A stretch of DNA of 64,000 nt, from positions 1 to 64,000 of the IMG/VR virus record IMGVR_UViG_3300027971_000046. One strand, written 5' to 3'. Made by a program: the position numbers and the translations under genes. Positions within the stretch are counted from its first letter, which is position 1. Each line of letters opens with the position of its first letter. Shown here piece after piece: positions 52,324 to 61,096 of this stretch. Below the pieces are notes generated by a model, which was given only the letters and a program-made list of their open reading frames with translations, was not told the DNA's origin and ran no database searches. Origin of the DNA: a virus.

Positions 52324-54036
52324 TCAGGAAGCGTAGAACGAGAAGGTGATTCCTGTGCCTGTGTTGTGCGGAGCAAATCCTGCCGAGTAAGGCGGGTAGA
52401 ACACCTTGATCTTGTCGATGTTGTCCACTTCAAGGAACAGTTCGTCGCCGTGATACATTGTGAAAGATGCAGTTCCTGCGGTTGATCCATAATTTCCTGC
52501 ATCATCTTCAGAAATCACGCACATGAGTTCGTTCTGCGATGCGTTTGTGCCTGTGGCAATACGCGATACCTTGATGCGAACACCTGTGGCGCAAGTGTAT
52601 CCTGCCGCAGAGTTGTACTCTGTGAGATTCTTTGGAGAATAGCCTACTGTATTCGTGCGTGCGATGAACGAAGGCTGTGTTGCATAGGAGTCAATAGCAA
52701 CGCTGATGGAGCCGCTAGACACCGTATTAGCAAGAGTCTGTAGTTGTGTGTTTACAGCATTCTTGATTAGCGAGTAGATGGAAAGCGAATCGGTGAAGTC
52801 AAATGCGCCCACGCTTACAGTCGGATCGTACAGAGCCTTCTTCGTGGCAATCAAGAAGTCGGTGTTTGTTTTGACCTGACCAATGGTGGCATTCATCGTG
52901 GATGTTGGAGTATCAAGTTTTGCCAATTCAATTGGCATGAATCCACCTGAATAGCCCTTGACAATCACAGGTCCGTTGGCTGTGTCTCCTGCAACCCAAA
53001 GTCCTTGTATTGCACTAGTTGTTCCTGTGACTGGAATTGGTGCATAGGATGGAGCAGTAATACCAATTTGTGCGCTGAATGTGGCGTAAGCATTGAAAGA
53101 GAACCCCGAGTTGACGAGGTATACATTTACTGCCGAGCCGCACCATCCTGCGCCTGTTGTGCCACCCACTTGCGTGAGTGTGCCAGCGGGTCCAACGGCG
53201 GTATTTTGATAAACAGGAATCGTAGCCTTGGACTTATTGTCTGTTGCGCCCTGACCCACAATCGTAACCGTGTCAATAGTGTAGTCAAGGTTACGAATAT
53301 CAAGATCCGCAGCAGACACCGTGATGCCCGCTGAAGTCTTGATGTTTACATTCAGTGCATTGGATTCCGCGTAGATGGCAGCAACACCTGTTCCCGTGAA
53401 TCCGAATAGTCCTGTGGACACGGTGGAAGCAGTTCCGCCGCCGTAAACGGTGATGTTGTCTGTGGCTGCGGTGATGCCGCGAATGCTGAAGTTCGAAGCC
53501 TGCACATACACAGCCGTTGCGCCAGTGACTCCGAATATGCCTAGATTGGAGAAAGACGAAACCGTTACAGGCAGTGCGGCACTAACAGTGATCCCGATGG
53601 GGTATCCGCTGGCAATTCCTTGAATACCCACATAGTCTATTCCAGTGGTACTGCCGAGAGTGTCTCCACCGTACAGGTTTCGAATGCTGAAACTGCTACC
53701 CGCAACATTCAGAGTTCCAACCGTAATACCTACGGCGACTCCTCCTGATACACCCACAACAGTGAGAGATGTTCCTGTAATTCCTACAATAGTTGTGGCT
53801 AGGCTGTAGTAGCCTGATGGAGCAAGATATTCGTACTTGGTCCACGAGCCGCACAGACCCACTGGCAGGGGCGCAGAGGCATTTACATATGTTACTGTGT
53901 CGTTTGCACCATACGCGATCTTGACAATCTGATGATGTGCAGTTTCTCCTGCACCTACAGGCTTGACATAATCGCTGGCTATGGTATAAGTAGTACCACT
54001 GGTAACTATCGTGTAGTTGTCGCTGGTCGCTGCCAT
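52324..54036 (-). CDS. large Gly/Thr/Val-rich fibre-like protein, 570 aa
   Basis: Long series of short strands with repeating I/V-x-V and G motifs (SFSIRNLYGG, NFSIRGIT, DLDIRNLDY), which suggests a beta-helix or stacked-strand fibre. C-terminal domain with DELFLEVDNIDKIKVFYPPY. Start MAATSDNYTIVTSG, with GGAGAAGCAA upstream. Operon with the previous structural gene. Confidence 0.7.
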   Translation of the reverse strand: MAATSDNYTIVTSGTTYTIASDYVKPVGAGETAHHQIVKIAYGANDTVTYVNASAPLPVGLCGSWTKYEYLAPSGYYSLATTIVGITGTSLTVVGVSGGVAVGITVGTLNVAGSSFSIRNLYGGDTLGSTTGIDYVGIQGIASGYPIGITVSAALPVTVSSFSNLGIFGVTGATAVYVQASNFSIRGITAATDNITVYGGGTASTVSTGLFGFTGTGVAAIYAESNALNVNIKTSAGITVSAADLDIRNLDYTIDTVTIVGQGATDNKSKATIPVYQNTAVGPAGTLTQVGGTTGAGWCGSAVNVYLVNSGFSFNAYATFSAQIGITAPSYAPIPVTGTTSAIQGLWVAGDTANGPVIVKGYSGGFMPIELAKLDTPTSTMNATIGQVKTNTDFLIATKKALYDPTVSVGAFDFTDSLSIYSLIKNAVNTQLQTLANTVSSGSISVAIDSYATQPSFIARTNTVGYSPKNLTEYNSAAGYTCATGVRIKVSRIATGTNASQNELMCVISEDDAGNYGSTAGTASFTMYHGDELFLEVDNIDKIKVFYPPYSAGFAPHNTGTGITFSFYAS

Positions 54037-54077
54037 TTGCTTCTCCGCTTTTGCAGTGTCGTGGGCAAGTCAAGGAC

Positions 54078-54083
54078 TAAATA
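54078..54083 (+). promoter_or_regulatory. late-type promoter -10 (TAAATA)
   Basis: ACTAAATAAG lies 13 nt before the ATG at 54097; no Shine-Dalgarno sequence. Confidence 0.55.
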
Positions 54084-54096
54084 AGAGTACCCTTCT

Positions 54097-54339
54097 ATGT
54101 ATATTTCCGAAAGTAAACCTGTCATGGACATCAACAACATCCGTTTCCCCCGTGAAGTAGAAAATCATGTAAAGGTATACGAGGTTTCGTATATTGACGC
54201 AGTGCTTGCTGTGTGCGAACAGTTTGGAATAGAGCCGCAAGTCGCCGCCAAGTTCTTGAGTAAGCCGATTATTGAAAAAATCAAGGCTGAAGGACAAGAA
54301 CTGAATCTGCTTCCGAAAAAGTCAAAACTACCTGTTTGA
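54097..54339 (+). CDS. 33: gp33-like late-transcription accessory protein
   Basis: 80 aa. The core SYIDAVLAVCEQFGIEPQVA followed by AKFLSKPIIEKIKAEGQELN and LLPKKSKLPV matches the T4/cyanophage gp33 pattern. gp33 bridges RNA polymerase and the sliding clamp with gp55 to activate late promoters. Its place directly upstream of gp32 matches T4-type gene order. gp55 itself is not in the window. Confidence 0.75.
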   Translation: MYISESKPVMDINNIRFPREVENHVKVYEVSYIDAVLAVCEQFGIEPQVAAKFLSKPIIEKIKAEGQELNLLPKKSKLPV

Positions 54340-54341
54340 CC

Positions 54342-54369
54342 TTGACACACTGCTATTGTGTGGTACTAT
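54342..54369 (+). promoter_or_regulatory. sigma70-type promoter of gp32
   Basis: TTGACA, a 16-bp spacer and TACTAT. A leader of ~70 nt with CACACATTAACACACACAG and then ACAAGGAGACACGC precedes the ATG; gp32 in T4 binds its own leader, and an unstructured A/C-rich leader here would fit autoregulation. Confidence 0.75.
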
Positions 54370-54443
54370 CCATACATAGTTGTGGCTGATTTCTACATCA
54401 CACACATTAACACACACAGTACAAATAGTACAAGGAGACACGC

Positions 54444-55382
54444 ATGGGATTCAAAGACCTAAAGTCCGCTTCCAAGAACGCATATCAGACTCTTTCGTCC
54501 GAAATGGACAAGATGGCAAAGAAGTCTGAGTCCTACAAGGACGACCGTATGTGGAGAGCGGAAACCGACAAGACTGGCAACGGCTACGCCGAGATTCGCT
54601 TTCTACCCGCACCCGATGGCGAGGATCTGCCGTGGGCGCGTGTTTGGAACCACGGCTTCCGTGGTCCAGGTGGTTGGTACATTGAAAACTCCCTCACGAC
54701 CATTGGTCTGAAGGATCCAGTGTCTGAAATGAACTCGCAGTTGTGGGCTAGCGGATCGGATGACGACAAGAAGATTGCGCGTGATCGCAAGCGCAAGTTG
54801 TCGTATATCAGCAACATTCTTGTTGTGAGCGACCCCAAGAATCCGCAGAACGAGGGCAAGGTGTTCCTGTTCCGCTACGGCAAGAAGATTTTTGAGAAGA
54901 TTCAGGAAGCCATGAATCCGCAGTTCCAAGACGAGAAGCCCATGAATCCGTTTGACTTTTGGAACGGTGCAAACTTCAAGTTGAAGATTCGTCAGGTTGA
55001 GGGCTACACCAACTACGACAAGAGCGAGTTTGCTGCTCCGTCAGCCCTGCTTGGTGGCGATGACGCTGCGCTTGAGAAGTTGTGGAAGACGGAGTTCTCC
55101 CTGAAGGAGTTCACTGATCCCAAGTCCTTCAAGTCGTATGATGAACTCAAGGCTCGTCTGGAGCAGGTGCTTGGCGGTAACATCCGCGCCACCTCTTCAG
55201 AGTCGGGTTTCAAGGGTGGTGCAGAGAAGGCTGCGTTTGATGATGAGGATACGGTTCCCGCTGTGAAGAAGCCTGCGCCGCAGGCGGCTCCAAAGAAGAG
55301 TGTGAAGGAGAGCGTCAGCACGGATGATGACGACACGGAGGATGCACTCTCTTACTTTGAGAAGTTGGCAAGCGAAGACTAA
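54444..55382 (+). CDS. 32: gp32 single-stranded DNA-binding protein
   Basis: 312 aa, binding ssDNA at the replication fork. N-terminal cooperativity region (KSASKNAYQTLSSEM), OB-type core (GNGYAEIRFLPAPDGEDLPW ... GGWYIENSLTTIG ... KRKLSYISNILVVSDPKNP ... FLFRYGKKIFEK), and an acidic C-terminus (STDDDDTEDALSYFEKLASE) that binds partners. It has no cysteine, so it lacks the T4 zinc site, as in cyanophage gp32. Confidence 0.95.
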   Translation: MGFKDLKSASKNAYQTLSSEMDKMAKKSESYKDDRMWRAETDKTGNGYAEIRFLPAPDGEDLPWARVWNHGFRGPGGWYIENSLTTIGLKDPVSEMNSQLWASGSDDDKKIARDRKRKLSYISNILVVSDPKNPQNEGKVFLFRYGKKIFEKIQEAMNPQFQDEKPMNPFDFWNGANFKLKIRQVEGYTNYDKSEFAAPSALLGGDDAALEKLWKTEFSLKEFTDPKSFKSYDELKARLEQVLGGNIRATSSESGFKGGAEKAAFDDEDTVPAVKKPAPQAAPKKSVKESVSTDDDDTEDALSYFEKLASED

Positions 55383-55409
55383 ATAGCAGTGACTTTCGGT
55401 TTCGCAGCA

Positions 55410-55440
55410 AGGGGCGCACTTCGGTGCGCCCCTTTGTTTT
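55410..55440. terminator. bidirectional terminator
   Basis: AAGGGGCGCAC-TTCG-GTGCGCCCCTT between the convergent gp32 and tape-measure genes, T-rich on the plus side. Confidence 0.85.
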
Positions 55441-58330
55441 ATGGAACCATAGAGAATGCTTGCATCTGCTTCTGCGTGGGTTCGTTGTTCCGAATCCGCA
55501 GATCATCATTGAAGTTGTTGTTTGTGGTGCTGATCTTGGTCTGAATGTTTGCGTTATTGTTGGTGTTTCCGCCAGCAGGAGTCGCTGCCGCACTACGAGC
55601 ATCACTCAATGCGTTTTGCTCTGCGGAGTACTGACTCATCATCTTGCCCATTGTGGTGTTGGCTGTAGCAGGGGCAACAATCTTTCCTTGCACATCATTA
55701 CCAGCAGCGGAGGATTTGCCTGCAAGATTCTGTTCCATTTCCTGCTTTTTTTCCCAAGACAATCCGCGTACTTGCTGTCGCCTGATGGTTCTCTCTGTGG
55801 CACTGCCACCTGCCTGTATCCAATTTGCTATATTTGGAGTCTCGGGTGGAACCATCGTGCCATCTTCCATAGGATGCCAGCCAGCATCTTTGAATGGAGA
55901 CATTCCAGCCATAGCGGTCTTTTCGGCGGGATTTTTAGCCGCTCCTACATCATCAGCATAAGGATCAGCAACTTTTCCTCCTGCTGCTATGGATGCATCT
56001 ACCTCAGAATTAAATTTATTCACTCTATCATTTTCAAGGCTCTCTTCTTCTCTATCCCTTCTTCTGCGTGGCATACTAGCAACCATGTTCGCTCTTGACT
56101 TAATTTCGTCGGCGTTCTTCCCCTGCTTTGCCCAATCTTTTAGATTGGGGTAACTATCCCAAAAATAAGTGTTATCAAATACCGATAGATCATCAACGCC
56201 TTCTCCTGTGCTTGATTCATCACCGTCTACTGAAATCAGTGAACCAACACCAGGAATTGCAGCCACCATGTCATAGAACTTGGTGGGACCAATCTGTTCC
56301 GCAAGCAGTTCCGCAATTTTTCCTCCCACCCATGCTCCACCAATAGTACCAATTAGTGTTCCGAGTCCAGGAATTGGAATGAGTGTTCCTAGTGCGCCTC
56401 CTGCAACAGAACCAAGTGCTTCTCCGACTGTTTTAACAATCGTTTTGCCGATTTGTTCTTTCTTCTCTTCTTTAGACAATTCGGTATTGTTCTTGATGGA
56501 TGCAATGTCTATTGCTCCCATGATTCCCGTGATAATTGCTCCAAGACCAGGAATCTTCGCAATCCCCTTTATGATCTTTCCTGCGCCCTTGGCAATTGGA
56601 CCTTGCAGCAATTTTGTTGGATTGAGTTTACCAAGCAGATTTCCTGCTCTACCCAACATATTGCTAAACCATCCTCCTGCTCCTCCTGCTGCTGCTCCGC
56701 TTTCGGATACTCCCTTGATGGCATTCTTGCCAGCATCCCAAACGCTCTTACCAGCACCCATCACTGCTTGTCCTGCTCTGCTTTGCGTTATTCCCTTGAT
56801 GGCATTCTTGCCAGCATTTGAAATGCTTCTACCAGCACTCATCACTGCTTGTCCTGCTTTGCTATTCCTTATTGCCTTGATGGCATTCTTACCTACAATC
56901 CGTGCGCGTCTGCCAGTATCCACCACGGTTTTTCCAAAACCCTTTTTGGATATTTGCTTCGCGGTATTCCTGCCGAAATCCGTGACGCTTTTGCCAGCAG
57001 TTCTCACGGATTCTGTGGCTCTTCTGAATGGAGAAGACACAGCCTTATAGACTGATGTGTTCTGTAGTTTTGTGAGTCCTCGTGTTCCAAGTCTCCTCGT
57101 AGCACCGATACCACCGCTAGTCACAAATGAACCGATACCCGCAATGTTTCCTATGGTTGATAGAATGCCGCCTCCACCGCCACCGCCCGCTGTCCCCGCG
57201 ATGCCTCCCTTTCCACCCAATGCACTCAATACGGAAGCAGCAGAACCATTTCCTCCACCCATAGCGGAACCAGCCGCGCCCTCAAGTTCAGACTCACGAG
57301 CAGCAAGTTCATTTACATCAGCCTGCTTGATAAGCAGTTTTCGTATTTCACGAACTTCTTTATACATTCCATCAAGTGTAGCCAGTACACGGGTTCCTCC
57401 CTTTCCTTGCTCATTGATGCCCAAACCAGGAATATCAGATGCGCGAGTTCCGCCCATCTGTTCGGGACTGCCTGTTCGTGTGTTTCGCGGTTCTCTTGAG
57501 TCTGTACCACTTATGTCTAGTTCAGATCCTCTATTTTCGCCACGCGAGATTTTCGCTCGTAGACGACCAGCATAGTCATCAATCTTTTCTTTTGTTTCGC
57601 GTTTTTCTTTCAGGAATTGACTAATAAGACCGCCGACCACTGGTATTTTTGCAGCGAGCCGTTCAGGCAGAGTCTTTTTGAAGTTCTTTGCCCTATCTTT
57701 GATAAACTCTGAAAAGGATGTTCTCTTTTTCAGTTGTTCTTCGACAGGCTTGATGATTGCATCTAGTTCATTAGCAATACTAGACTGTTCACCTTTTGTT
57801 TTTGCCGCGATTCCTCTTATGAACTTTAGTTGGGCATAGATTTTCTGTGCGTCATCTACGGAAGCACTGAGTGATTCTTCCGAAAGCAAAACGGCTTCTC
57901 TCATCAACTGATACGCAGCCGCTCCCGCTGGATCTTCTCGGTTAAACTTTTCGCGGTTCTCAACAATGAATGCTTCCACTTTGGATCGAACACCCTCTTT
58001 TTGAGATGTTCCAACCACATAATCTTCAAGGGCAGTGGGTTCTGATCCCGTTTCTTTTTGTTGCATACCCAATGCGGTTAGGAGATCAATGTTTTCTCCC
58101 GCTTCCGCATTAGGCGCACCAGCCCCTGCACTTGGTGTTGGTGGGGCGGCTGATTCTGGCGCAGCGGGTGATGCACTTTGTGTTGGTGGGGCGGCTGATT
58201 CTGACGCAGCGGGTGATGCAGTCCTGAATTCTGGCTTTAGCCCACCAAATTGACCACCTGGTCCTCGCTCTTGGCGTTGGGACTTCATTCGTCTGTATTG
58301 TTTGTCGCTGACCTTTTTCTTCCTTGCCAT
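55439..58330 (-). CDS. tape-measure / baseplate-hub-like protein, 963 aa
   Basis: Basic start (MARKKKVSDKQYRRMKSQRQ), Ala/Pro/Ser-rich region, long helical section, Gly-rich hinge, then three ~28-residue repeats (GKNAIKAIRNSKAGQAVMSA / GKNAIKGITQSRAGQAVMGA / GKNAIKGVSES) and a hydrophobic stretch with glycine zippers (GALGTLIPIPGLGTLIGTI). Layout and position next to gp26/gp51 hub genes suit a gp29-like tail-length protein that may insert into the host membrane. Confidence 0.7.
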   Translation of the reverse strand: MARKKKVSDKQYRRMKSQRQERGPGGQFGGLKPEFRTASPAASESAAPPTQSASPAAPESAAPPTPSAGAGAPNAEAGENIDLLTALGMQQKETGSEPTALEDYVVGTSQKEGVRSKVEAFIVENREKFNREDPAGAAAYQLMREAVLLSEESLSASVDDAQKIYAQLKFIRGIAAKTKGEQSSIANELDAIIKPVEEQLKKRTSFSEFIKDRAKNFKKTLPERLAAKIPVVGGLISQFLKEKRETKEKIDDYAGRLRAKISRGENRGSELDISGTDSREPRNTRTGSPEQMGGTRASDIPGLGINEQGKGGTRVLATLDGMYKEVREIRKLLIKQADVNELAARESELEGAAGSAMGGGNGSAASVLSALGGKGGIAGTAGGGGGGGILSTIGNIAGIGSFVTSGGIGATRRLGTRGLTKLQNTSVYKAVSSPFRRATESVRTAGKSVTDFGRNTAKQISKKGFGKTVVDTGRRARIVGKNAIKAIRNSKAGQAVMSAGRSISNAGKNAIKGITQSRAGQAVMGAGKSVWDAGKNAIKGVSESGAAAGGAGGWFSNMLGRAGNLLGKLNPTKLLQGPIAKGAGKIIKGIAKIPGLGAIITGIMGAIDIASIKNNTELSKEEKKEQIGKTIVKTVGEALGSVAGGALGTLIPIPGLGTLIGTIGGAWVGGKIAELLAEQIGPTKFYDMVAAIPGVGSLISVDGDESSTGEGVDDLSVFDNTYFWDSYPNLKDWAKQGKNADEIKSRANMVASMPRRRRDREEESLENDRVNKFNSEVDASIAAGGKVADPYADDVGAAKNPAEKTAMAGMSPFKDAGWHPMEDGTMVPPETPNIANWIQAGGSATERTIRRQQVRGLSWEKKQEMEQNLAGKSSAAGNDVQGKIVAPATANTTMGKMMSQYSAEQNALSDARSAAATPAGGNTNNNANIQTKISTTNNNFNDDLRIRNNEPTQKQMQAFSMVP

Positions 58331-58359
58331 GATGCTACCTCGGTGTCATGGTAAAGGGG

Positions 58360-58506
58360 TCACAGGGGTTTTCTGTTGCCTGCTTTTTCCTTCTCTTGTT
58401 TAAGATGAGAAATAAGCATTTGTATGTATACCTCTCGTTCCCAAGGTAGCATTGCCTCTAATTCGGCAAGGGAATACCCGTGGTGCTGCATGAGGTTGAA
58501 GTTCAT
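58360..58506 (-). CDS. 51: gp51-like baseplate hub assembly protein, 48 aa
   Basis: Frame from ATG 58506 (MNFNLMQHHGYSLAELEAML) to TGA 58360-58362, continuing PWEREVYIQMLISHLKQEKE. This is the short helical pattern of cyanophage gp51-type hub catalysts. The frame stays open upstream through ALCHNDLGAYYQ, so a TTG start a few codons earlier is possible. It sits between gp26 and the tape-measure gene as in related phages. Confidence 0.65.
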   Translation of the reverse strand: MNFNLMQHHGYSLAELEAMLPWEREVYIQMLISHLKQEKEKAGNRKPL

Positions 58507-58541
58507 TTGGTAATACGCCCCCAAGTCGTTATGACAGAGGG

Positions 58542-59252
58542 CTACTGAAAAAAATCAGATACGCTATTCATTTCTACGGTTACTATTTGTTTGCAATTGG
58601 GGCAGTTGTACTTCATCAGATACTTTAGTTCGGGAACGCTCTGTATGAACTCCAACATTTTAGCAAACTGATCTGGCAGCATATTGTCCACAAAATCGGA
58701 TAGAGTCTGCGGGTTGATGTCCTGTACTTGGTACACCTGTTCGTTTAGAATAACCGATTCAATGCACCGCTTGGCTAGTTCAAATGCAATTTCCACTTCA
58801 GTTTTGTCGTAGTCAAAGTCGTGGATGGACGGATACCGCATGATCACGGTGAGTTCGTCTGTCATCTTTATGTTGCTGTCGATCACGGGTTTGTCGGTGG
58901 TCTTGATTGTGATCTCGTCCAGTTTTATTTTGACGCTTGTTTCTTTGCCGCAGTTGGTGCAGACCACCTGTGGCTTGACTTCTTCGCCCACCGACTTGGA
59001 GCGAATCTGCAAGAAAGCGTACTCTGCGTCCGCAGCACACAGTTTGCGGGTGTCTATGCTGCTGTTCGTGCAGGCGAGAATCACATTCCGCATGGCATCG
59101 TTGATCTGATTGATGTTTTTTGACTGCATTGCCATCAGTAGGATTTTTTCTTCCTTGACGACAAATGGTCTGAATTTTGCCAGTATGCCTGATACGGGCA
59201 GAGTCATGCTGTATTGTGGTAACGCTGCGTTTGTCAGATTCAGTTGATTCAT
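58542..59252 (-). CDS. 26: gp26-type baseplate hub subunit
   Basis: The ATG at 59252 (MNQLNLTNAALPQYS) has AAAAGGATCGCC upstream. 236 aa with two zinc-ribbon pairs (VVCTNCGKE and YNCPNCKQ) and the central helical/strand pattern of the T4 gp26 baseplate family. It builds the central hub of the baseplate. Confidence 0.8.
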   Translation of the reverse strand: MNQLNLTNAALPQYSMTLPVSGILAKFRPFVVKEEKILLMAMQSKNINQINDAMRNVILACTNSSIDTRKLCAADAEYAFLQIRSKSVGEEVKPQVVCTNCGKETSVKIKLDEITIKTTDKPVIDSNIKMTDELTVIMRYPSIHDFDYDKTEVEIAFELAKRCIESVILNEQVYQVQDINPQTLSDFVDNMLPDQFAKMLEFIQSVPELKYLMKYNCPNCKQIVTVEMNSVSDFFQ

Positions 59253-59281
59253 GGCGATCCTTTTCAATATAGGGTGTAATC

Positions 59282-59287
59282 TATTTA
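59282..59287 (-). promoter_or_regulatory. late-type promoter -10 (TAAATA, minus strand)
   Basis: AGATAAATAGATT on the minus strand, 29 nt upstream of the gp26 ATG, overlapping the stop of the previous gene. Confidence 0.6.
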
Positions 59288-60025
59288 TCTAGGCAGTGGT
59301 AGGTTGTTTTTCAGTGCATTTGCAAGATCGGGAGCATATAGTCCGTTTACGGTTCCGTCAGATGATACATTGTAAAATTGACCGTTTCGTGCGTATGTGT
59401 TTCGGGTCAACGCTCTCTCTGGAGAGAGGGCGGGTGCTTGCAGCAATTGAGGAACAGTTTGGTTTACCTGTGGTACTGGCGGTAGCCGCACAGGCAGGTA
59501 TTTTCTGAATGCTATGGTGACATCTTGTCGCATGAACTCGTTGTCTTTGTCGTATCCGATTTGGATGTCACCCATAGCCTTGGGATATGCTTCTTCCACT
59601 GCAATCTGATATGTTATCTGACTAGCCCTGTTTAGTATGTTGATCGTCAGTGGAGCAGTGTACTGATCATAGTAGTTGAACTTGTAGTCGTTCGGACTGC
59701 ATACTCCGTTCATCCACTGCTCAAAGAACTCACGCTCCTGTAGGCTCTCGGATAGAATCACCGACATCGTGAGTTCTCCGCTGTATATTGGCTCATATGG
59801 CATATTCCTAGCAGGACCGTAGAACCTATACGGCACGGTGGAGAAGGATCGTCCAGGAATGGATATGGAATCACAGCGCACAGCAATTTGTCGTGCGGCA
59901 TCCGAATTCAGTGTTCTGAAGATATTGGGATAATTGATCAGCACTTCGTAGCGATTGGTGTACGCAAGACCGCTAGAGAATATGCTGCTGAACATCTCGG
60001 TTATGCTTGATGGAATCTGCGACAT
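59285..60025 (-). CDS. tail-tube-fold protein (gp54/gp19-like)
   Basis: 246 aa. NRYEVLINYPNIFRTL, then CDSISIPGRSFSTVPYRFYG, EREFFEQWMNGV and FNYYDQYTAPLTINIL form the T4 gp19-like tail-tube signature (PGR..., R-x-FFE-x-W). Among hub genes it is best read as the tube initiator gp54. The Pro/Gln-rich tail is variable. It overlaps the upstream gene by 1 nt. Confidence 0.75.
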   Translation of the reverse strand: MSQIPSSITEMFSSIFSSGLAYTNRYEVLINYPNIFRTLNSDAARQIAVRCDSISIPGRSFSTVPYRFYGPARNMPYEPIYSGELTMSVILSESLQEREFFEQWMNGVCSPNDYKFNYYDQYTAPLTINILNRASQITYQIAVEEAYPKAMGDIQIGYDKDNEFMRQDVTIAFRKYLPVRLPPVPQVNQTVPQLLQAPALSPERALTRNTYARNGQFYNVSSDGTVNGLYAPDLANALKNNLPLPR

Positions 60026-60618
60026 TATGTTCCCCTGCGGATTACTGCGTTTCTGCTGTCTCTGTATACGGTTACTGGTCTTGCGCCAACGAATTTCTGC
60101 GTGTTTCCATTAATCATGTCTTCCCATAAGTGAAACGGAACAATCACTGGTCTTTTTTTCATCCCTTTCCATAGATATTTTCGATAGCATGGTCTGTAGT
60201 ATTTGAATATTTTTCTAGCATCTAGCCGATCATAGTCAATTTTCAGCCGCGTCTTCCACTCCTCGTTTGCTTTGATTGTGGGTAGTCCGCGCATGATCGT
60301 ATCAAACAGAGCATTTCTGTATTGTGGACTCAAGAAGTGCAGGTTTATACCTTCGAACCCGCCCTTATAGACATCAGTTATCATTACAAGAGGATACGAA
60401 TCATAATATGTATCCTTTGCAATAAAAGATTCGCTGATTGGTTTGTACTTGAAGAACACCAATAAGCCTGGCATTAGGCGGTTCGGTATCAGCAACTGAT
60501 CCTGTTTGCTCAACATTTTCAAGAACTGCACATATGTCTGGTCTGTTCCACCCAATGCGATGGTGGTTTCCTCTAGCAATTCTTCTAGTTCGATCTTGTG
60601 TTTGTCGTTGTCGTTCAT
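60025..60618 (-). CDS. conserved T4-type protein between gp4 and gp54, 197 aa
   Basis: Starts at ATG 60618, overlapping the gp4 stop (ATGA). LLVFFKYKPISESFIAKDTY ... PLVMITDVYKGGFEGINLHF followed by LSPQYRNALFDTI is a pattern I associate with T4-type marine phages near neck/baseplate genes. Function unknown; a structural role is likely from the context. Confidence 0.65.
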   Translation of the reverse strand: MNDNDKHKIELEELLEETTIALGGTDQTYVQFLKMLSKQDQLLIPNRLMPGLLVFFKYKPISESFIAKDTYYDSYPLVMITDVYKGGFEGINLHFLSPQYRNALFDTIMRGLPTIKANEEWKTRLKIDYDRLDARKIFKYYRPCYRKYLWKGMKKRPVIVPFHLWEDMINGNTQKFVGARPVTVYRDSRNAVIRRGT

Positions 60619-61055
60619 GGCTTTTTGTTGAACAGATCGTCTTCGGTCAATATTTTGAATTCCCATCCCTTGGCATCAGACACCCGCTTGGCGGCTTCCC
60701 ACTTGGCTTTGTTGGTTACCCATGTCTTGACTTCGGTGATGTACCCACGAGTGATCCTGCTCTTCTTCTGCGGCTCTTGGCACTGCTTTTTGGGTTTGAT
60801 CTCTACAAGCCAAGTCTTGATGCCCTCTGGTGTGCGTACCTCAACCAAGAAGTCCACAAAGTAGCGGTGGGGCTTGTGGTCGATGGGACTCATGTACGGA
60901 ATCACCACTTCTTCGGATGCCCAACGCAGAACATTCGCGCTGCTGTCGCAGTACTTCATAAACTTGCGTTCCCACATACTTCGGTAGGTGATCTTGGTGG
61001 GATCGCCTATGTATTTGGTGGGGTTCTGTGGTTGAAAAATGCCTTTGTATGCCAT
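60615..61055 (-). CDS. 4: gp4 (gp50/65) head-completion protein
   Basis: 146 aa from ATG 61055 (MAYKGIFQPQNPTKYIGDPT). Closely follows T4 gp4: KITYRSMWERKFMKYCD, WASEEVVIPYMSP, RYFVDFLVEV, WLVEIKPKKQ, KWEAAKRV and FKILTEDDL. D in FVDF and E-x-K in EIKPKK give a nuclease-like core. It completes DNA-filled heads before tail joining. Confidence 0.92.
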   Translation of the reverse strand: MAYKGIFQPQNPTKYIGDPTKITYRSMWERKFMKYCDSSANVLRWASEEVVIPYMSPIDHKPHRYFVDFLVEVRTPEGIKTWLVEIKPKKQCQEPQKKSRITRGYITEVKTWVTNKAKWEAAKRVSDAKGWEFKILTEDDLFNKKP

Positions 61056-61058
61056 ACA

Positions 61059-61064
61059 TAAATA
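61059..61064 (+). promoter_or_regulatory. late-type promoter -10 (TAAATA)
   Basis: ACATAAATATG in the divergent gap between gp4 and gp48, 32 nt before the gp48 ATG. Confidence 0.6.
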
Positions 61065-61096
61065 TGTAGCCAATCCCCCAAAGGAATCCTCCACAT

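Noticed and set aside
59410-59430. CTCTCTCTGGAGAGAGGG hairpin as a terminator
   Set aside because: It lies within the tail-tube-fold gene coding for SPERALT-type residues and has no T-run in either direction.
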